The position numbers and the translations under genes were made by a program. From Sporomusa malonica (GTDB lineage Bacteria > Bacillota > Negativicutes > Sporomusales > Sporomusaceae), in assembly GCF_900176355.1 (NCBI RefSeq), contig NZ_FWXI01000004.1, positions 248,001 to 312,000 of the forward strand: a stretch of 64,000 nt of DNA. Reading direction: 5' to 3'. Position 1 is the stretch's first letter. Each line of letters begins with the position of its first letter. Positions 58,213 through 64,000 of this stretch are shown here, in pieces. Below the pieces are notes generated by a model, which worked only from the letters and a program-made list of their open reading frames with translations, was not told where the DNA came from and made no database searches.

Positions 58213-59406
58213 TTATTTATAGTTGTTGTATTTTGCCATTACCATAGCCAAACGTCTAATCCCCTCATTAATACGTTCTTCCGGCATATTAGAGTAGTTC
58301 AGGCGAAAGGTATTCTCGACACCGCCATTGGGAAAGAAAGAATCACCGGGAACGAAGGCTACATGATGCTGCAAGCACTCCTTTAAAAGGCTAACCGCTT
58401 TGATGTGTTTGGGCATTTCCACCCAGGTGAATAGTCCACCCTGCGGTCGGGTAAAGGTAACCGCACTGTCAAAGTATTCTTCCATGGCATTTACCATCGC
58501 ATCCCGGCGACTGCGATATACCTTGATAATATTTGCAATATGGCTTTCAAAGTCATACATATCCATGTAGGCAGAGATTTCACGCTGACTCAGGGACGAT
58601 GTATGCAAATCAGCCCCCTGTTTAATAAGTACATACCTTTCAATAAACCGGCTGTCGGCAGCAATCCAGCCTACTCTCAGCCCCGGGCAAAAGGTTTTAG
58701 AAAAGGTACTTACAAAAATGACCAGACCTTTTGTATCCATTGATTTGACTGCCGGTAAAAAATCACCCTCAAACCTTAATTCCCCATAAGGATTATCTTC
58801 AATAACAGGAAGTTCGTATTCATTTACAACCTCCATAAGCTGCTGGCGCCGCGTTAATGACCAGGTCCGTCCGGTAGGGTTTTGAAAGTCGGGAACAATA
58901 TAAATGAGCTTAACATTAGTTGTTGTTTCTAAAATCTTCTTCAATTCTTCGATGATCATCCCCTGATCATCAGTCGGTACGGCAATAAACCGTGGCTGAT
59001 AAGCCTTAAAGGCACTAATTGCTGCCAAATAAGTCGGGCTTTCGCATAAAACAACGTCACCGGCACTCAGAAATAACTTCCCGGAGAAATCGAGTGCCTG
59101 CTGTGACCCACTGGTAATCAACACATTATTTTCTTGAACATTCGTATTAAACTTACGGTTCATGCGGGCGGCAATCTGCTGGCGCAGCCGCTCAAAGCCC
59201 TCGGTAGTAGAATATTGCAGCGCTTCCTGCCCCGCCTCATTGAGCACCTTGACAGCTACTTGTTTCATAGCCTCAACAGGAAAAAGCTCTGGTGCCGGTA
59301 ATCCCCCAGCAAAGGAAATAACCTCAGGCCGTTGGGTAATTTTTAGTATTTCACGAATCTCCGATGCACACATCAAATCCATACGTTCGGCAAAAATTAC
59401 AGCCAT
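58213..59406 (-). CDS. PLP-dependent aminotransferase (class I/II, LysN-like)
   Basis: This 397-residue fold-type I aminotransferase resembles 2-aminoadipate/aromatic aminotransferases. It has ISFAGGLPAPELFP, ITSGSQQALDFSGKLFL, the YIVPDFQNPTGRTWS stretch and the PLP lysine in VSTFSKTFCPGLRVGWI. It lacks an N-terminal GntR domain, so it is not a MocR regulator. GGGAGG precedes the ATG. It could produce aryl 2-oxo acids for the IOR enzyme or act in lysine/2-aminoadipate metabolism; specificity is not readable. Confidence 0.9.
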   Translation of the reverse strand: MAVIFAERMDLMCASEIREILKITQRPEVISFAGGLPAPELFPVEAMKQVAVKVLNEAGQEALQYSTTEGFERLRQQIAARMNRKFNTNVQENNVLITSGSQQALDFSGKLFLSAGDVVLCESPTYLAAISAFKAYQPRFIAVPTDDQGMIIEELKKILETTTNVKLIYIVPDFQNPTGRTWSLTRRQQLMEVVNEYELPVIEDNPYGELRFEGDFLPAVKSMDTKGLVIFVSTFSKTFCPGLRVGWIAADSRFIERYVLIKQGADLHTSSLSQREISAYMDMYDFESHIANIIKVYRSRRDAMVNAMEEYFDSAVTFTRPQGGLFTWVEMPKHIKAVSLLKECLQHHVAFVPGDSFFPNGGVENTFRLNYSNMPEERINEGIRRLAMVMAKYNNYK

Positions 59407-59654
59407 ATAAAATCCTCCCTGTTTTTAAACAACTACGGTCCGCAGTTTGTAGGTTGTTTTTTATCATATACGACTCCCAACCCTGCGTAAATATCCAAAT
59501 GTTACTTTTTAAAATAAAATTGGATACTTAATACACGAAAAATAACAAAAAGTAGTCACGTATTAAACATGACTACTCACAGCGCGGACGCAAACCGTTT
59601 TCTTGGATGATTATCTACCCAAGACAGAGGTTTTACTCTTATAGGATTATTATA

Positions 59655-60647
59655 CTAATATTCCCAAAACATTCTTTGAATCTCAGTACAATTCTGTGTC
59701 TTGGTTAAAGCCAGCATAAGTAAGACTCGAGCTTTCTGCGGATTAAGAGAATCTGCAGAAACAAAACCACAGGCATCATCATCGACAGCACCATTACGAG
59801 TGACAATACCACTTCCGGTGCGACTACTACGAGTAATAACAATCCCATTTCGGGCACATTTAACAAGCTCTGCTTTGATGAATTCAGGTATGCCGCCGTT
59901 CCCCAGTCCAGCATAAACTATCCCTTGAACCCCTGCCATCACAACTGAATTAATCAAGGTAAGACCGCTATTAACATAGGAATAGATGATTTCTACCTGC
60001 GGCAGCTCAGACAAGCCTGTAATATCAAACTCAGTCTGGGTAGTATGCTTACGGGTTGGGAAACGGTAAAAGTGGGAACTGCCATCCTGGATATAACCAA
60101 GATAACCTAAGTCAGGCGATTTAAAAGTGTCTTGTAATGCAGTATTCGTTTTAGTCACTTCACGACTGCAATTAATTGTATCATTCAGGGTAACAAGCAC
60201 CCCTCTTCCGCTAGCCTCCTGGCTGCTGGCGAGAGCTACCGCATTATAAAGGTTCATGGGACCATCTGCACTTATCGCATTCGCTGGACGCATGGCACCA
60301 ACTATTACAACAGGTTTTTCGCTTTTAATTACAAGGTTTAGAAAGTAAGCTGTTTCCTCCATCGTGTCTGTACCATGGGTCACAACTACACCATCTATTT
60401 TGTCTGACCGCAGTAACTCATTAATACGATTAGCAAGCTTAAGCCATATCTCGGTATTCATGTCGCAGCTGTCAATCTGAGCAATTTCTTCACCGGTAAC
60501 ATGAGCAAGGTTTTGGATGTATGGCATACTGTCGATCAGACTATCTACAGTAAGAACGGCAGACTTATAAGTAAGCATGTCAGTTTCACATGAAGCATTA
60601 CCTGATATTGTCCCTCCAGTAGCCAAGATTACGATATTTTTTTTCAT
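59655..60647 (-). CDS. L-asparaginase (type II-like), cytoplasmic
   Basis: This 330-residue enzyme hydrolyses asparagine to aspartate and ammonia. It has the catalytic threonine in ILATGGTISGNA (about residues 7-18) and the second triad in VVTHGTDTMEETAYFL. VGAMRPANAISADGP matches the type II group. There is no signal peptide, so although the sequence resembles the periplasmic type it should stay in the cytoplasm. AAAGGAG precedes the ATG. It is monocistronic. Confidence 0.95.
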   Translation of the reverse strand: MKKNIVILATGGTISGNASCETDMLTYKSAVLTVDSLIDSMPYIQNLAHVTGEEIAQIDSCDMNTEIWLKLANRINELLRSDKIDGVVVTHGTDTMEETAYFLNLVIKSEKPVVIVGAMRPANAISADGPMNLYNAVALASSQEASGRGVLVTLNDTINCSREVTKTNTALQDTFKSPDLGYLGYIQDGSSHFYRFPTRKHTTQTEFDITGLSELPQVEIIYSYVNSGLTLINSVVMAGVQGIVYAGLGNGGIPEFIKAELVKCARNGIVITRSSRTGSGIVTRNGAVDDDACGFVSADSLNPQKARVLLMLALTKTQNCTEIQRMFWEY

Positions 60648-60730
60648 GAAAAACTCCTTTGCGAAATATAGGCTTCATATCGTCTAATACCTTTAAAAAG
60701 CATATAAGCTACTAGTCACTTTACCACAAA

Positions 60731-60822
60731 ATAAAGAAAACACGGCTTGTACCGAGCCTCTGGCGAAGGTGGAAGTCGATGTTGCCCTTATCCAGGAGAA
60801 AGTTATACTTTCTATCAGGAAA
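60731..60822 (+). repeat. dispersed repeat A, copy 4
   Basis: It is the most diverged copy: CACGGCTTGTACCGAGCC replaces CACGGCTTGCGCCGAGCC, and it has small changes to the tetraloop arm and TCCAGGAGAAAG. It keeps both ends and directly abuts the terminator at 60826-60866. Confidence 0.82.
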
Positions 60823-60825
60823 ATC

Positions 60826-60866
60826 AAAACTCCTGCCAAATCCACAGAGAATTTGTCAGGAGTTTT
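60826..60866 (-). terminator. terminator of the lipoprotein-kinase operon
   Basis: AAAACTCCTG and CAGGAGTTTT with inner AAAT..ATTT pairing, 34 bp after the histidine kinase stop. It is almost identical to the hairpin at 17265-17304. Confidence 0.8.
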
Positions 60867-60900
60867 CGCTGCCAATCCAGTCATATAAATTTTCTAATGA

Positions 60901-62136
60901 CTACTTCTGCAGACTGTAGGGGAAACGAACTATGCACGTTGTACATCTGCCCCCACTTTCGAAGTCGATTTTAGCCTGATGTCGTTGAGCAATGCTATAA
61001 CATACTGCTAGTCCAAGCCCTGTGCCAGTTTCTTTTGTTGTAAAAAAAGGTGTGCCCATCTTCGGAAGTAGATCAGGGCCAATGCCCGCACCCTGGTCAA
61101 TAATTAGCAATCTGATCTCACTCTTTTCTACATCTGTTTTAATAAACAGACAACCTCCATATTCCATTGCTTCTAAGCCGTTTTGAGTAATGTTCAATAT
61201 TAGTTGTTTTATTTCTTTGGCATCAACAGATATATTCGGTATATTTTTCAGGTCAAGCTCTACTGATAATCCACGTATAAGGGCTTCAGACTGAATTAAT
61301 GGCTGTAATTCTTCGATCAGACTATTCAGGTTACATTCTTTCGTCTTAATAGCCTTGTTATGTGCCATGGAAAGAAATTCGGTGATAATACTATTAGCCC
61401 GATCCAACTCGTCAATCAATAATTGAAATTTAGAATGGAGGGATAGAAGTTCTTTTTTCATTAAAAAAAACTGCAAGTAGCCTCTAACAGTGGTCAAAGG
61501 GTTTCGCACCTCATGACCAATAGCAGCCGCCATTTCCCCGACAAGCCTTAGCCGGTCTAGGCGTGCTAGCTCGCTTTCCGCTTGTCTTTTGGACTGTTCT
61601 GCACTCAAAACGTCTTTCTCAGCTAACTTCACGATATTAACGGAATACATATATAAGCTAACACCTATGGCTGTGCCCAGAATGGCAAAAATACTAGCCA
61701 TCTTAACCGTTCCCAAGATTAGTTGTTGAACGCTTTCCCGAATCTCAACAAAACCGTAGATTTCATTATTATACCTAATGGGATTGCGAAAAGGATGGGT
61801 CATCCCAGCCTCCCCGTTTATTACTTGCTTGAATATGAGGTTACCCTCTCTATCGAAAATATTTATAGACTCTAGCTCTGGGCGAACATTAGATTCATCA
61901 GCTAATTCCATAAATTTAACTACATTATAGTACCATAGGTCTGGATTATCCTGAATAGTCGGCTTAATCTTATATGCAAGTTCCTCACTGCGCAATAGCG
62001 CTTGGTAGTGAAACTCCTGCCAGCTGACTGTAAAATAAACAATCGGCATAGTTAGACTTACAGCCAATCCAATCAAGATTGATACTATTTTCATCCTTTT
62101 TGCAAAATCATCTGAAAAGCATAGTCTAGATGGCAT
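60901..62136 (-). CDS. membrane sensor histidine kinase
   Basis: This kinase of about 411 residues has a first membrane helix near residues 17-37, an extracytoplasmic sensor of about 110 residues, a second helix near 150-170, then HisKA with the phospho-histidine in AAAIGHEVRNPLTTVRGYLQ and an HATPase with NGLEAME, DQGAGIG and TGTGLGLAVCYSIA. The ATG at 62136 has AAGGTG six bases upstream and lies five bases after the lipoprotein stop. No response regulator is adjacent, so the partner is encoded elsewhere. Confidence 0.92.
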   Translation of the reverse strand: MPSRLCFSDDFAKRMKIVSILIGLAVSLTMPIVYFTVSWQEFHYQALLRSEELAYKIKPTIQDNPDLWYYNVVKFMELADESNVRPELESINIFDREGNLIFKQVINGEAGMTHPFRNPIRYNNEIYGFVEIRESVQQLILGTVKMASIFAILGTAIGVSLYMYSVNIVKLAEKDVLSAEQSKRQAESELARLDRLRLVGEMAAAIGHEVRNPLTTVRGYLQFFLMKKELLSLHSKFQLLIDELDRANSIITEFLSMAHNKAIKTKECNLNSLIEELQPLIQSEALIRGLSVELDLKNIPNISVDAKEIKQLILNITQNGLEAMEYGGCLFIKTDVEKSEIRLLIIDQGAGIGPDLLPKMGTPFFTTKETGTGLGLAVCYSIAQRHQAKIDFESGGRCTTCIVRFPYSLQK

Positions 62137-62141
62137 AACAA

Positions 62142-63002
62142 TCACCTTCCACTTGGTACGGCGCCCCACTTCGCTAGAATCTGTTGCCCCTCTGGCGAAA
62201 ACACAAACTCAAGAAATTCCGCGCTACGACTACTTATCTGATCTTTATAAACAAAAGAAAGCTCTTTAACTAGTTTGTATTCACCACTAAGAATATTATT
62301 TTGAGTAGGCGCTACACCATCAAAGTCCAAAGCCTTAATAGAATGATTTGCCGCTAAATCTGTAGTATTTACCACACCAAAAGAACCTTTTGTCTTTTGC
62401 AGTGCATCGACCATGTCACTATCTCTATAAAAAACTCCCCATCGCTGCTGATGATAGGATTCAAATAAAGCGTCTTTTAAGCCAGGTATTTTGTCATATA
62501 GAACAAGGTTTGAACTATCATTCCGTTCTCGGACAAAGACATAAATTTTTGAGCCGTTAGACCAAGTCGCCTTGGAACCTTTAACAATATCTATTATGCT
62601 CGAGCTGGAGATCTCCGTATCAAGAACATCTCTATGCACACCAAAAATAACTGCAACGCGCGCGTATGGGACTTCTTTCAGACCTAGCTCACGTTCTGCC
62701 GAGGTTAAATGCCTTGAAATTAGACCTAGTTCTAATCTGCCGGATTTAACCGCGTTGATTGCCCCGTCGCTGCCAATACTGCTGGGTAATTCAATTTTTA
62801 CTTTTGATTTGGCATTATATCCTTCCACCAATTTTCTAGTAACAGGGATATTACTTCCCGAGCCCGCAACTATAAATTTATCGTGTACAATAAAGCCTTG
62901 CAAAGACTTACTTTCTGCTGCACTTGGCGTTTTTTCAATACAACCCGAAGTGAGAAGAAGCATTAGAAACAGCCATAATATCCTCCCATACTTTAGAATC
63001 AA
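62142..63002 (-). CDS. PstS-like substrate-binding lipoprotein
   Basis: This 286-residue protein has a lipoprotein signal ending L-L-T-S-G-C (Cys about residue 21) and a PBP-like fold: FIVAGSGSNIPVTRKLVEGY, then a PSSIGSDGAINAVKSGRLELG stretch and a C-terminal FVFSPEGQQILAKWGAVP. It resembles phosphate-binding proteins, but no pst permease follows. The next gene is a histidine kinase, so it may serve as the ligand-binding partner of that kinase. The start is TTG with GGAG eight bases upstream. Confidence 0.88.
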   Translation of the reverse strand: MILKYGRILWLFLMLLLTSGCIEKTPSAAESKSLQGFIVHDKFIVAGSGSNIPVTRKLVEGYNAKSKVKIELPSSIGSDGAINAVKSGRLELGLISRHLTSAERELGLKEVPYARVAVIFGVHRDVLDTEISSSSIIDIVKGSKATWSNGSKIYVFVRERNDSSNLVLYDKIPGLKDALFESYHQQRWGVFYRDSDMVDALQKTKGSFGVVNTTDLAANHSIKALDFDGVAPTQNNILSGEYKLVKELSFVYKDQISSRSAEFLEFVFSPEGQQILAKWGAVPSGR

Positions 63003-63212
63003 AATGCATTCTCCTCATTAGCATATTTCACTAAATGCACAAATAACAACACTATTGTCCACTGCTCTCTCGAACGCTCTCGTGGAACAACAAATTTTAA
63101 AAACGGCCTGTATATACACAACCTTCTCTTATTTTCTTCCAAAAATTTAATATTCCTCCTTTTTTTTACAATAAGTAAAAATTTTTTTCACATACTTGCT
63201 GAAACAAACAAA
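63003..63212. other. intergenic DNA between dapA and the lipoprotein gene
   Basis: AT-rich sequence with no gene seen. It presumably holds the promoter of the lipoprotein-kinase operon, but no clear hexamer pair was picked out. Confidence 0.3.
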
Positions 63213-63246
63213 CCCCTCCTCACCGTCTTTCAGCGGCAAGGAGGGG
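63213..63246 (-). terminator. terminator of dapA
   Basis: CCCCTCCT and AGGAGGGG with inner pairing, followed on the minus strand by TTTGTTTGTTTC, 17 bp after the dapA stop. Confidence 0.85.
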
Positions 63247-63262
63247 CACGTGTAACCCAGTA

Positions 63263-64000
63263 TTATATCAGGCCGTAGGCCTTCATTTCAGCGCGAAGAA
63301 TTTCCAGGTTATTATCAGTGAGGTCTGTTAGCGGCATACGGCATTGGCCAACCTTAAAACCCAGCAGGCTCACAGCTGCTTTAACAGGGATCGGGTTTAC
63401 TTCGCAAAATAGTGCTTTTATGAGGTTTAGGGTTTGAAGCTGAAGCCTGATAGCACCATTAATGTCTCCTTGGAAAAATTTATCAACCATATCATGGGTG
63501 TCTTGCGGAATGATATTAGCCATCACAGAAATAACCCCTTTGCCCCCTAATGAGAGCACAGGTAAGACGGTATTATCATCACCAGAATACACGGCAAAAT
63601 TGTCTCCACATAGATTAACTACTTCACCAACTTGCCCGAGGTTACATTCCTTAATGGCAACAATATTTTCTATTTCTGATAATGCTTTAATCGTCTCAAC
63701 ATTTATATTTAAGTTTGTTCTGCTAGGTACATTATACAGAATGATGGGTATCTTGACGCTATTGGCAATCAGCTTAAAGTGCTCATATAAGCCTTTTTGT
63801 GTAGCTTTATTATAATAAGGAGTAACCGATAATAGCCCATCAGCCCCGACTGCTTCGGCCGCTTTTGATAATTCGATGGCATGCCGGGTATCATTGCTGC
63901 CTGTACCAGCAATTACCGGTACGCGCTTGTTGATGGTTTCTACCGCAAACTTGATAACGGCAATATGCTCATCATCTGGCATGGTAGAGGCTTCTCCGGT
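63263..64000 (-). CDS. dapA: 4-hydroxy-tetrahydrodipicolinate synthase, partial
   Basis: The gene is cut by the right edge; the visible 245 residues continue through T-G-E-A-S-T at the boundary. Catalytic features are the tyrosine in ILYNVPSRTNLN, the Schiff-base lysine in IVAIKECNLGQV and GSNDTRHAIELSKAAEAVGA upstream. It condenses pyruvate with aspartate semialdehyde in lysine/diaminopimelate synthesis. Aspartate semialdehyde is also the substrate of the polyamine route at 49-52 kb. Confidence 0.95.
   Translation of the reverse strand, partial: TGEASTMPDDEHIAVIKFAVETINKRVPVIAGTGSNDTRHAIELSKAAEAVGADGLLSVTPYYNKATQKGLYEHFKLIANSVKIPIILYNVPSRTNLNINVETIKALSEIENIVAIKECNLGQVGEVVNLCGDNFAVYSGDDNTVLPVLSLGGKGVISVMANIIPQDTHDMVDKFFQGDINGAIRLQLQTLNLIKALFCEVNPIPVKAAVSLLGFKVGQCRMPLTDLTDNNLEILRAEMKAYGLI

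Noticed and set aside
58213-59406. MocR-type regulator
   Set aside because: The protein has the aminotransferase domain only; there is no N-terminal GntR helix-turn-helix.

Overview
The window reads as chromosomal DNA of an anaerobic, Gram-negative-staining Firmicute of the Negativicutes, most likely Sporomusaceae (Sporomusa/Pelosinus-like). The basis is a mixture of Firmicute features (strong GGAGG ribosome-binding sites, many TTG/GTG starts, three T-box leaders, a c-di-AMP riboswitch) with outer-membrane features (an SLH-domain porin ending in an aromatic residue, an RND efflux pump). This genus-level placement is inference. No rRNA, tRNA, CRISPR array, phage or transposase gene was seen. 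Nearly all genes lie on the minus strand.

Layout. 1-4.9 kb: 5-oxoprolinase genes pxpA-pxpB-pxpC (the last cut by the left edge), preceded by a second pxpB-pxpC pair coupled to a LysR regulator. 4.9-8 kb: a GHKL ATPase with a small XRE protein, and an MpsC-family gene behind a c-di-AMP riboswitch. 8.2-10.8 kb: ilvA behind an isoleucine T-box, and an arginase. 11.2-17.1 kb: a complete fructose PTS operon (fruR-fruK-EIIBC-EIIA-HPr-EI) with its own promoter and operator repeats. 17.5-23.8 kb: a free-standing B3/B4-domain protein, then chemoreceptor-buk-ptb-iorA-iorB, which together would ferment aromatic 2-oxo acids to aryl-acids with ATP gain. 23.9-29.5 kb: an MFS transporter, FAD oxidoreductase and SLH-porin, joined to a TetR gene by shared palindromic operators. 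29.7-34.3 kb: DcuC transporter, dipeptide epimerase, DUF3870 and a GlpA-like FAD protein. 34.5-40.6 kb: exonuclease III, a REC-CheX and CheX pair, a DbpA-type helicase with a small lysine-rich ORF, HD-GYP, and a Gfo/Idh oxidoreductase. 40.7-48.4 kb: ilvBN behind a second isoleucine T-box, a DASS transporter, NudC, and a sodium symporter with a 33-residue accessory protein behind a probable phenylalanine T-box. 48.5-53 kb: MarR, the carboxynorspermidine pathway (nspC plus dehydrogenase) and an Fe-S protein sharing MarR-type palindromes. 53.3-58.2 kb: TetR and an RND pump diverging from a 43-bp perfect palindrome. 58.2-64 kb: aminotransferase, asparaginase, a histidine kinase with a PstS-like lipoprotein, and dapA (cut by the right edge).

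The recurring theme is amino-acid uptake, synthesis and fermentation under RNA-based control. The least explained content is intergenic: a dispersed repeat of about 92 bp (four copies, three abutting terminators), a second repeat of about 150 bp (two copies), an 18-bp module present or absent in both families, and a 121-bp element with inverted ends.
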